DNA of 64,000 bases from Arthrobacter sp. NtRootA1 (GTDB lineage: Bacteria; Actinomycetota; Actinomycetes; Actinomycetales; Micrococcaceae), in NCBI RefSeq assembly GCF_019976975.1, contig NZ_AP024630.1, forward strand, positions 868,001 through 932,000. Reading direction: 5' to 3'. The notes beneath the pieces were generated by a model, which saw only the letters and a program-made list of their open reading frames with translations, made no database searches and was not told the origin of the DNA. The translations under genes and the position numbers were made by a program. Position 1 is the first letter of the stretch, and each line of letters opens with the position of its first letter. Below, piece after piece: positions 8,865 through 17,819 of the stretch.

Positions 8865-8988
8865 CTCCCCGGCCATTGGCCGGGGAGGATCGTGTGACGT
8901 CGCACGGTACTGTGCGTCACATCACGTCCAAGAGTATGTCAGACTTTTGGACTTACTACCTAAATGTTACGAACGTCACATGTGATGT
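8865..8988. promoter_or_regulatory. msiK-like promoter region with hairpin and palindrome
   Basis: The 229-bp gap between otsB (ends 9022) and the ATPase start (8792) carries a perfect 10-bp stem CTCCCCGGCC/GGCCGGGGAG (8865-8887, loop ATT), perhaps the otsB terminator, though it has no U-tract. It also carries a near-perfect palindrome ACGTCACATGTGATGT (8973-8988) that could bind a regulator. No gene is convincing here. Confidence 0.4.
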
Positions 8989-9021
8989 TGATCCTGCTCC
9001 ATGCTTCCGCGGTGACGGGGC

Positions 9022-9814
9022 TTATGCTTCCGCCGTGACTCGGCGGCGCTCCCGCAGGAGCGTTTCCAACAGTTCCGCAACGTGCACCGGGGCTTCCACC
9101 CGGTACTCTGCCTGCGTGAAATCCAGGCCGACTTTGATGCCGACGTCCTCGCCCATCAGCCTGCCCAGGGCGTCCTCATCCGTCACGTCATCGCCGGCGA
9201 ACAGAATGGCCGTGGCGCCTGTTGCTTGACGGAGGAACTCCACTGCCTCGCCCTTGGAGGCATGGACAACGGAGGTCTCCAGCACGCGTTTGCCGGTCTT
9301 TACGTACACTCCGGGATGCTCACGCAGAACCCGCATGGCGGCCTCTACCGCGTCTTCGGCAACGTCGTCGTCGGCAAGCCGAGTGTGAAGGACGACTCCG
9401 GCGGGCTTGTCCTCGAGCAACGTCCCCGGCGCGATGTTGACGATGCCGGCCAGGACGTCACGTACTGAAGCGAGGCGTGCACGTTGTTCATCATCCAACT
9501 CCAAGCCCAGTGACCCTTCGCCCAGCCATACCTCCGCGCCGTGGCTGCCAATCAGCAACGTGTTCACAGGAGGCGAGGCGACCAGGCGCAAACTGTCCAA
9601 GGCGCGTCCCGAGATAAGTGCCGTCGTCGTGCGCGGCAGTTCAGCAAGGGCTTCCAAAGCCGCAGCCGAACGCGGAAGGGGCCGGGCGTCATCGGCATGG
9701 TCCACGATTGGGGAGAGGGTGCCGTCGAAATCCAAGGCCACCAGGAGTTGCTCCGTGCCGGCGATACGCCGAATGGCGTCCAACAGTTCCGGGGACAAAG
9801 ACAGGGGCGTTTGC

Positions 9815-9825
<11 letters not shown>
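9022..9825 (-). CDS. otsB: Trehalose-6-phosphate phosphatase
   Basis: 267 residues, HAD-superfamily phosphatase that removes phosphate from trehalose-6-phosphate to give trehalose. Motif I LDFDGTLSPI (~residues 31-40, nucleophile Asp), motif II 'ALISGRAL', and the late 'GDDVTDEDALGRL' metal motif are all in place, with the OtsB cap between them. The start overlaps the end of otsA by 11 bp, so the two pathway enzymes are co-translated. Length is normal for the family. Confidence 0.95.
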
Positions 9826-11317
<1,492 letters not shown>

Positions 11318-11493
11318 TACTGCTCCCTGGGGTTGCTGTGACTCACCTCCCAGCCTACCGGCGGAATCATGTGCGGCAGTTGATCGTTCAACAACCGGGT
11401 CTTTGCGCGTGCGCCGAATCTTCAAGTTTGCTCCCGTAAACTGGCCCCGTTGCCCTAGCTATGCACTACGACGTCGAGTAATCCGAGGAACTG

Positions 11494-12372
11494 ATGAGCC
11501 CCGCAAACGAACCCCGCCTCTCCAAGGCTGAACGCACCGCCCAGGCACGGGAGAAAGCGCGAGAAATCCGCGAAGCACAGCTGAAAAAGGAAAAGCGCAA
11601 CAAGCTCCTGATCGGGTGGGGCATCGTGGTGGCGGTGGTGGCGATCCTTGCCGTTATCGCACTGGTAGTGACCACCAGCATTCAGCAAAGCGCACCGATC
11701 GCCGATCAAGGTCCTACTCCCGCGAATGGCAACGTGCACGGTGGCGTAACATTGCTGGCCAACTCCGACGTCGTAAAGTCCGATGCCTCGTCCGTGAACG
11801 TGGCAGATGTCCCTTCGGCCCCGGCAACCAAGCCTGCAACTGTCTCTGTTCCCGGTGGTGAGCCCGAGGCCGGCAAGCCCGTCAAGGTGATCGCGTACAT
11901 CGACTTCATCTGCCCGGTCTGCAAGCGGTTTGAGACAACCTACGGTGATTCGCTCACCAAACTCCGCAACGAAGGCAAGATTTCCCTCGAGTACCGCCCC
12001 CTTGGCTTCCTGGACCAGCAGTCCACCACCAACTACTCCTCACGCGCAGCAAATGCTGCAGCGTGCGTGGTGAACTCTTCCCCTGAGAAGTACGCCGACT
12101 TCTTCAACCTCCTCTTCGAACGCCAGCCTGCCGAAGGCAGCGCCGGCATCTCGGACAACGACCTCAAGTCCATGGCCAAGGAGGTAGGCGCAGCGAACAT
12201 CGACTCCTGTGTGGATAGCAAGCAGTACCGGCCGTATGTGAAGGTTGCCACGCAAGAGGCGGCAGCCATCGGCATCACAGGAACCCCCACCGTGTTTATC
12301 GACGGCAAGCAGTGGGACGGATCCACGGACCTGAACGCTGAGATCCAGACCGCAGTTGACGCCAAGGGCTAG
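11494..12372 (+). CDS. DsbA-like thiol oxidoreductase, membrane-anchored
   Basis: 292 residues. A charged cytoplasmic N-terminus rich in Lys/Glu/Arg (~1-38, likely helical) precedes one TM segment (~40-62, LLIGWGIVVAVVAILAVIALVV). The extracytoplasmic part has a thioredoxin-4/DsbA fold with CPVC active site (FICPVCKRFE, ~residues 139-148) and the cis-Pro loop ITGTPTVFID (~residues 263-272). It should oxidise or isomerise disulfides in exported proteins. It is divergent from otsA and stands alone upstream of the tRNA gene. Confidence 0.88.
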   Translation: MSPANEPRLSKAERTAQAREKAREIREAQLKKEKRNKLLIGWGIVVAVVAILAVIALVVTTSIQQSAPIADQGPTPANGNVHGGVTLLANSDVVKSDASSVNVADVPSAPATKPATVSVPGGEPEAGKPVKVIAYIDFICPVCKRFETTYGDSLTKLRNEGKISLEYRPLGFLDQQSTTNYSSRAANAAACVVNSSPEKYADFFNLLFERQPAEGSAGISDNDLKSMAKEVGAANIDSCVDSKQYRPYVKVATQEAAAIGITGTPTVFIDGKQWDGSTDLNAEIQTAVDAKG

Positions 12373-12508
12373 GTTTTAGGAACTTTCGACGGCGGCTGGT
12401 CACCCTGGGTTTGGGCCTTGCGTTCAACCTGGGGTGGCTGGCCGGCTTCGTGATTTCCGTGCGGGGGAGGGTCTGGGCTAACCTTATCTAGCGTCGATTT
12501 CGGCGCAT

Positions 12509-12585
12509 GCCTCCTTAGCTCAGTTGGCCAGAGCACCGCTCTTGTAAAGCGGGGGTCGTCGGTTCGAATCCGACAGGGGGCTCCA
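12509..12585 (+). tRNA. tRNA-Thr (anticodon UGU)
   Basis: A complete cloverleaf with encoded CCA (12583-12585). The acceptor GCCTCCT pairs with AGGGGGC. The D arm contains AGCTCAGTTGGCCAGAGC. The anticodon stem CCGCT/AGCGG encloses loop CTTGTAA, giving anticodon TGT (reads ACA). The T arm has GGTTCGAATCC. No selenocysteine or suppressor features are seen. Confidence 0.97.
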
Positions 12586-12589
12586 CCAA

Positions 12590-12634
12590 CCCCTCCATTC
12601 CGGCGATTTTGCCCGGATTGGAGGGGCTTTTGTT
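12590..12634 (+). terminator. Intrinsic terminator of the tRNA-Thr gene
   Basis: CCCCTCCATTCCGG (12590-12603) pairs with CCGGATTGGAGGGG (12613-12626) with one mismatch, and is followed by CTTTTGTTT. It sits 5 bp after the tRNA CCA end. Confidence 0.85.
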
Positions 12635-12643
12635 TCCGGGAAG

Positions 12644-13546
12644 TCATAGCGTTGCTTGGAACGTCTGCGTGGCCCTTGCGTACCTTGCTTCCCCGCCCAA
12701 ACCAGTGTCGCTGGAAGTCAACAGTTGCAGTGCTTCGGCCGCGGGGGTCCCGGGATCGGCGGTGTACATCAGGATGCGGTGGCCGGATTCATCAGGCGGG
12801 GTGAGGACCTCGAAATTGAGTTCCAGGTGGCCTACTTCGGGGTGGTGCATGTGCTTGAGGCCGGACATGCAGTTCTCAACAGGATGCCGTGACCACAAAT
12901 TGGCGAACTCATCGCTGTTCACGGTCAACTCGCCTACCAGCGAAGCCAGTTCCTGATCATCAGCTGAGCGGCCGGCAACCAGCCGCAGCGATGCTACAGC
13001 GCGGGTGGCTTCTTCTTGCCAGCGTGTGTAAAGCTCACGGGTGTGACGGTCGAGGAACAACATTCGCGTCATGTTGGGCCTCGTTGAAGGCGTCCTGGGC
13101 GCTGCGAAGTCCAAATGACCAGCCACAAGCCGATGACCCATCCCATTCCATGCCAGCACTTCACTCCGGCGTCCAAGGACGACCGCGGGTATGTCGGACA
13201 TTGACTGGATGAGTCTCAGAATGCCAGGTCTTACCTTGTCCGGCTTGGTCACGGTGCGCCGCTTGGTGGTCCCGGACCGGGCAAGATTGAACAGGTGCGC
13301 ACGCTCGTCTGCGCTGAGGTCGAGGGCGCGCGCGATGGACTCGATGACGGCCTCGGAGGCGTTGTTGCTCAGGCCCTGCTCCAGTCGGGTGTAGTACGTG
13401 TTGCTAACGCCGGCGAGCATGGCGAGTTCCTCCCGGCGGAGGCCAGGTACGCGGCGGATACCGTAATTCAGAAGGCCAACGTCCTCAGGCTGTAAGGCAG
13501 CTCTTCGAACGCGAAGGAACTCCCCAAGTTCACTGTGACTACTCAT
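12644..13546 (-). CDS. XRE-type regulator with MmyB-like ligand-binding domain
   Basis: About 300 residues from ATG 13546 (GAGG 5 bases upstream). The N-terminal helix-turn-helix contains 'RREELAMLAGVSNTYYTRLEQG' (~residues 35-56). The C-terminal ~180 residues resemble the PAS-like MmyB ligand-binding domain (WNGMGHRLV, 'DRHTRELYTRWQEEA', 'HHPEVGHLELNFEVL'). Such regulators usually control an adjacent transporter or reductase gene. Here the divergent neighbour is a DHA2 exporter gene (13699), with palindrome CCGGTGTTCACCGG between them, so autoregulation and exporter control are likely. Confidence 0.88.
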   Translation of the reverse strand: MSSHSELGEFLRVRRAALQPEDVGLLNYGIRRVPGLRREELAMLAGVSNTYYTRLEQGLSNNASEAVIESIARALDLSADERAHLFNLARSGTTKRRTVTKPDKVRPGILRLIQSMSDIPAVVLGRRSEVLAWNGMGHRLVAGHLDFAAPRTPSTRPNMTRMLFLDRHTRELYTRWQEEATRAVASLRLVAGRSADDQELASLVGELTVNSDEFANLWSRHPVENCMSGLKHMHHPEVGHLELNFEVLTPPDESGHRILMYTADPGTPAAEALQLLTSSDTGLGGEARYARATQTFQATL

Positions 13547-13559
13547 GAGCCTCATTCTG

Positions 13560-13573
13560 CCGGTGTTCACCGG
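13560..13573. promoter_or_regulatory. Palindromic operator candidate CCGGTGTTCACCGG
   Basis: A perfect 14-base inverted repeat (6-bp arms, TT centre) lies 13 bp upstream of the regulator start and in the shared promoter of the XRE/MFS divergent pair. It is a probable binding site for the XRE regulator. Confidence 0.45.
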
Positions 13574-13698
13574 TCGTGTCCTGTCACTGCCAGGGGTAGG
13601 CACGAGGGGGTGTGGTTGTTCCCGGGACATTCCGTGACGGTGGAGTTGTGAAGATGCCGCCAACGGGCGGCTACCCCCTCCAGAAAAGGATCGCCGTC

Positions 13699-15168
13699 AT
13701 GACCACTCAACCGGATGTCACCACGGGCCAAGGTGTCCCACTTTCAACCGAAGCGAAACCGACAACTGCACAGGCGGGACGGATGACAGGCCGACAGCGG
13801 CTGGCACTCATTGTCCTGCTCGCGGCGAGCTTTACCCTGGCCGTTGACTTCTCAATCCTCGGTGTCGCACTCCCGGCCATCGGCGCCGACGTCGGATTCA
13901 GCTTGGAAAACCTCCAGTGGATCGCGACGGCGTTTGCCCTCTGCGCCGCCGGGCTGACACTGTTGTTCGGACGTGTCGCGGACGTCGTCGGCCGCCGCAA
14001 AATGTTCATCTTCGGCATGGCCCTGCTGGGCGCAGCATCGCTCGCTGGTGGCTTGGCTACTGACCCGGCCTTGCTGCTCATTGCTCGCGTAGGCCAAGGC
14101 ACCGCGACGGCCATCGTTGTTCCCTCCGCCCTGTCGTTGCTGCTGGCATCCTTCCCTGAGGGCCCTCTGCGCGATAAAGCGCTGGGCCTGAATGGCTCGC
14201 TGATGGCTGCGGGCTTCACAACTGGCGCCATCCTCGGCGGGCTTTTGACCGACCTGCTCAGCTGGCGGTGGGCGTTTTTCGTCAACGTGCCGGTGTCTAT
14301 CGCAGTACTGGTTATCGCCCCCATCGTTCTCGCCGAGAGCAAGCCCACCACCAGGTTGAAACTGGACGTTCCGGGCGCCATCACGGTGACCCTGGGTCTA
14401 CTGGCCTTGGTCTTCGGTCTTACCCATGCTGCCGAACACTCCTGGACTGATCCCCTGACGTTGGGCTCGCTCGCCGTAGCAGTCGTGCTCGTCGTTGCGT
14501 TCATGGCCGTCGAACGCAGGGCAACCTCGCCGCTGGTACCGCTGGAGATTCTGAAGCGCTCTACCGTTGCATGGGGAAACATTGCCGGCATCCTAGCCTT
14601 TGCCACCGAAACGTCCCTGGTATTCCTGTTGACCCTGTACCTGCAGCAGGTGCTTGGCTACACCCCACTCGGGGCCGGCTTGGCCTTCGCAGTCCTTGGC
14701 CTCGGCACCGTGATTGGTGGCATCCTCGGGCCAAAGGTCATAGGCAGGATCGGCAACAAGAAGGCCATCATCTACGGATTCATCGTCCAGGCGATCGCTA
14801 CCGGTGCCCTCGTCTTGCTCAGGGCCGATCCCGCCTCCATCGGTCCGCTGCTAGTGGCCACCTTCATCGGTGGTGTCGCCAACCTTGTCGTCATCGTCGG
14901 ATTCATGGTCACCGCAACCTCCGGCCTGTCCAATGAAGAACAAGGCTTGGCCACCGGACTGGCAACCATGAGCCAGCAGATCGGCATCACCATGGGTATC
15001 CCGATCATGAGTGCCATCTTCACTGCCCAGATTCTCTCCATCGGCAACAACGAGGCCCCGGCCGTCCTGAGCGGCGTAACGACGGCGATATGGGTGAACG
15101 CTGGTCTGTGCCTCCTGACCGCGTTGGTCGTAGGTCTTTTCCTCCGGAAACCCGTGCCGGCCGCCTGA
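13699..15168 (+). CDS. MFS transporter, DHA2 (EmrB/QacA) family
   Basis: 489 residues from ATG 13699 (AAAAGGA upstream); an in-frame upstream start at 13612 is less likely. Fourteen TM segments are expected. Signature pieces are 'LDVSxxxVALP'-like VDFSILGVALPAIGADV (motif D1 region), RVADVVGRRKMFIFG (motif A) and LNGSLMAAGFTTGAILGGLLTD (motif C). It is a proton-driven drug or metabolite exporter of the inner membrane with unknown substrate. The divergent XRE-MmyB regulator probably controls it. Confidence 0.92.
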   Translation: MTTQPDVTTGQGVPLSTEAKPTTAQAGRMTGRQRLALIVLLAASFTLAVDFSILGVALPAIGADVGFSLENLQWIATAFALCAAGLTLLFGRVADVVGRRKMFIFGMALLGAASLAGGLATDPALLLIARVGQGTATAIVVPSALSLLLASFPEGPLRDKALGLNGSLMAAGFTTGAILGGLLTDLLSWRWAFFVNVPVSIAVLVIAPIVLAESKPTTRLKLDVPGAITVTLGLLALVFGLTHAAEHSWTDPLTLGSLAVAVVLVVAFMAVERRATSPLVPLEILKRSTVAWGNIAGILAFATETSLVFLLTLYLQQVLGYTPLGAGLAFAVLGLGTVIGGILGPKVIGRIGNKKAIIYGFIVQAIATGALVLLRADPASIGPLLVATFIGGVANLVVIVGFMVTATSGLSNEEQGLATGLATMSQQIGITMGIPIMSAIFTAQILSIGNNEAPAVLSGVTTAIWVNAGLCLLTALVVGLFLRKPVPAA

Positions 15169-15502
15169 CGGCATTATCTCCACAAACGAATGCTTGAAGC
15201 AGCCCCGCACCGACCGGCGCTCGAACCTGGCGGCTCGTGCGTACCTTTGTAAGCGTTGACTGGGAGTGAAGGACAAAGCGCTTAGGGGGCGAATGTCTGC
15301 CTGTCCGGAAGACCAGCATGTCCTCGTCGATGACCGAGGCCCCCGGCCGCCGGGGTCGCCCGTTGCGGCAGCGCTCGATTGGCGTGGCCGGAAGGGACAG
15401 CCCGACCGTGCGGAACGTTGCGGCCAGGGTCACTCAACAGGGCACAAAGTCCCGGATGGATTCGCATCTTTCCCAGTCCATCGCGGAGCCGATCCTGCAG
15501 AC
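15169..15502. other. Spacer without a convincing gene
   Basis: 334 bp between the convergent DHA2 and thioredoxin genes. Short open frames exist on both strands, but none has a ribosome site or a recognisable domain. No clear terminator was found. I see nothing assignable here. Confidence 0.5.
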
Positions 15503-15955
15503 TCAGCTATTCTTGCCGACCATGCGATTTTGGGAAACGACGCCATCAACCCATGAGCGCAGGGCTGCTGCCGGTGCGGCCCCGGCGCGGCGGGCGAGGA
15601 CCTTTCCGCCGATCAGGATCATGAGCGTGGGCACCGCTTGAATGCCGAAACGCCTGGCAAGATGGGGCGAGTTGTCCACGTCGACTTTGACGAGTTTCAC
15701 CGTTCCGGCCCGTTCCTGCGCCAATTGATCGAGCACCGGGCTGACTGTCCGGCACGGGCCGCACCAGACCGCCCAGAAGTCGACAATTACCGGAAGAGTT
15801 GCCCCTTCGGCGACTTCGGCGAAGTCTCCGTCGCTGGCGGCAAGGATCCAAGGCAACAGCTGATGGCAGTGCCCGCATCGCGGCAGGCCGCTGGCGCTGG
15901 ATGGAACCCTGTTTGGCTTAGCGCAGTGCGGGCATACGGTGATGTTTTCTGTCAT
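15503..15955 (-). CDS. Thioredoxin with N-terminal zinc finger (Trx2/TrxC type)
   Basis: 150 residues. Two CxxC pairs at the N-terminus (CPHC at ~8-11 and CGHC at ~27-30) form a zinc-ribbon as in E. coli TrxC. The thioredoxin domain carries active site WCGPC (~residues 64-68) and the cis-Pro loop AVPTLMI. It reduces protein disulfides in the cytoplasm, and the zinc finger is redox-sensitive in the known family. The start overlaps the stop of the upstream Cys-rich protein gene by ATGA, indicating one operon. Confidence 0.93.
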   Translation of the reverse strand: MTENITVCPHCAKPNRVPSSASGLPRCGHCHQLLPWILAASDGDFAEVAEGATLPVIVDFWAVWCGPCRTVSPVLDQLAQERAGTVKLVKVDVDNSPHLARRFGIQAVPTLMILIGGKVLARRAGAAPAAALRSWVDGVVSQNRMVGKNS

Positions 15956-16239
15956 TCCTCCCGGCTTTCAGACGGTGGGCTGGCCGGGGCAACGAGGTCA
16001 GTATTGGCATGGGGTCTTTCCCGATGCTGTGCTCCCGCTTCGCGCGCGCAATGCTCGCAGCAATAGATTCCTTCGTCGGTCTCGACGCCGTGTCCCAACA
16101 CCCGGCAGCCACAATGTTCGCACGCCGGCGCCATCATGTGGATGGCACATTCGAAGCTGTCGAAAGTGCCCTTTTGGTCACCCCTCGTGACCGTGAAAGT
16201 CCTCGGAGCGTCGTTTCCGCAAACGTCGCATCGTGCCAT
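15952..16239 (-). CDS. Small Cys/His-rich metal-binding protein (prokaryotic metallothionein-like)
   Basis: 95 residues. CDVC near the N-terminus, FECAIH, then CEHCGC, HGVE, and CCEHC give nine cysteines and several histidines in the first ~70 residues. The C-terminal ~25 residues are low-complexity. The pattern resembles actinobacterial proteins annotated as prokaryotic metallothionein or zinc-ribbon proteins; I am sure of metal binding, less so of the family name. It is coupled by ATGA to the thioredoxin gene, with a CPA2 antiporter upstream on the same strand, suggesting a stress or metal/redox role. Confidence 0.75.
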   Translation of the reverse strand: MARCDVCGNDAPRTFTVTRGDQKGTFDSFECAIHMMAPACEHCGCRVLGHGVETDEGIYCCEHCAREAGAQHRERPHANTDLVAPASPPSESREE

Positions 16240-16392
16240 CGTTGTGTCCTTTCATGGTGACCGGTGGAACCGGCTCCGTCATTAGGTCCGAAAAGAGGCC
16301 CATGCCCAGTATCAGCCGTGACCCATCCGTGCCGTAGGGGCGAAAGGCCCCGGACGATGAAACCTGGTTGGAGTTGACGGGTGAGAGCTGTC

Positions 16393-17604
16393 CTAAGGGA
16401 CTTCCTCTTGCGCGACCCGGGCCTCCGCTGCCCTCCGGCCACCACGCTGACCCTGTCGAAGCGCCAGCAGCGGAAACAGGAGCACAGAGAGCATGCCCGC
16501 TCCGACGAGTGCCGATGAGATTCCGCTTGAAATGAACCCCTGATCCCTGCCAATGGCTGTGACGGCAACGATGATCGGCAGGCCTGTTGCCCCGAACAGC
16601 ATGATTGCCCGTTTCTCGGCGAAGGTGGACCTCGGCGGGGCAGCAAGCATCGATGGCAGGCCCCGGATGATCAGCAGGAGGATCACGAACAGCGGGAGCA
16701 TTGCCAGGGCTGAGGGGCTGGACGTGAGTGCGCCCAGATCGAAATCTATGCCGGTATCGATGAAGAAGATGGGCACAAGGAACCCGAACGCGACGGCGTC
16801 GAGTTTGGTTTCGATCACCTTCCGGTCCCGTTCGGGTGCACGGGCAATGGCCACTTTCCAAAGGACGCCTGCGGCGAATGCCCCCAGCAACATGTCCAGT
16901 CCCAGGACCATGCTCAGCACCACGAGCACGGTGAGAATGAACATGATGGAGCGGACAGCGAACTGGCCGCTGGTGTGGAGGGTCCGGGTGACCTGCGAGT
17001 GGAAGAGCGTGTGCCTCGCCTTGGAGGCCAGGAAAATCGCAATGCCGGCCAGGAAGACAAATCCGAGAAGCACCGCCGTAGCCGGTCCCAACTGCCTGCC
17101 ACTGAAGAACAGCGAGATTGCAATCAGGGGACCAAACTCGCCAGCTGCCCCCAATGCCGTCACGGCGATCCCCATCGGTGATCTTGATTCACCGGAATCG
17201 CGAAGGATGGGCAGCAGTGCCCCCAACGCCGTGGAGCACAGCGCCACCCCGATGATGACCGCGGCCTCCGGCGTTGGGGCCAGCAGAAAGCCTGCGCCAA
17301 CGCCTGCGGCCAACGAGATCACCCAACCGGCTGTGGCACGGATAGCGGGACGGCCACGGATATCGGCAAAATCAATCTCATTGCCGGCCACGAAGAAGAG
17401 CATCGCCAGCCCGAAATCGGCCAGTGTATCCGTGAACTGCGTAGATTCGATCCATCCCAACAGGCTGGGACCCAACAGGATTCCGAGGACGATCTCGAAC
17501 ACCACAAGGGGCACTTTGACCACCCGGTCAAGGAAGCGGACCGCCAAGGGCGCCGCCACAGCCAGTAGAGCGATCAGAACCAAGGTTGTAGACAAGCCCT
17601 GCAT
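16393..17604 (-). CDS. Cation:proton antiporter, CPA2 (KefB/NapA) family
   Basis: About 403 residues from ATG 17604, which follows GGAGGT by 7 bases. A longer TTG start at 17652 is less likely. About 12-13 TM segments are present, with the Na_H_Exchanger fold: 'LADFGLAMLFFVAGNEIDF' carries the buried acidic pair region and 'LVPIFFIDTGIDFDL' matches the KefB/NapA pore segment. No RCK/TrkA-N domain follows, so it is a short antiporter. It exchanges K+ or Na+ for protons. It is probably co-transcribed with the Cys-rich and thioredoxin genes (153-bp gap). Confidence 0.88.
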   Translation of the reverse strand: MQGLSTTLVLIALLAVAAPLAVRFLDRVVKVPLVVFEIVLGILLGPSLLGWIESTQFTDTLADFGLAMLFFVAGNEIDFADIRGRPAIRATAGWVISLAAGVGAGFLLAPTPEAAVIIGVALCSTALGALLPILRDSGESRSPMGIAVTALGAAGEFGPLIAISLFFSGRQLGPATAVLLGFVFLAGIAIFLASKARHTLFHSQVTRTLHTSGQFAVRSIMFILTVLVVLSMVLGLDMLLGAFAAGVLWKVAIARAPERDRKVIETKLDAVAFGFLVPIFFIDTGIDFDLGALTSSPSALAMLPLFVILLLIIRGLPSMLAAPPRSTFAEKRAIMLFGATGLPIIVAVTAIGRDQGFISSGISSALVGAGMLSVLLFPLLALRQGQRGGRRAAEARVAQEEVP

Positions 17605-17819
17605 CAGCGGTACCTCCGGTACCTCGCCCGCTTCGAAGGAAAAGTATTCCAAAGCTACCGCTACACCTGCGATGACGCCATGACGCCGGACTCCCGGTAG
17701 GGGCCAGAGTTATCCACAAGCAGGAAGAAGCGCACGACGCCGGGTCCCGGCCCGCGTTAGTCTGGTTACCTCGGCTGAAGCAAGCGGCCGCAACACCCAC
17801 TGTGCGGAGCCGTTTTCCA

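Noticed and set aside
12369..12647. Leftward 92-codon frame containing CRIRTDDPRFTRAVLWPTELRR
   Set aside because: It is the antisense of the tRNA-Thr gene. This peptide string is a well-known spurious annotation over tRNA genes.
15318..15641. Possible truncated regulator starting near 15318 (contains RRGRP)
   Set aside because: The rest shows no helix-turn-helix and the frame runs antisense into the thioredoxin gene.
16553..17683. Rightward 376-codon open frame
   Set aside because: Antisense to the CPA2 antiporter; Ser/Arg/Pro-rich low-complexity translation.
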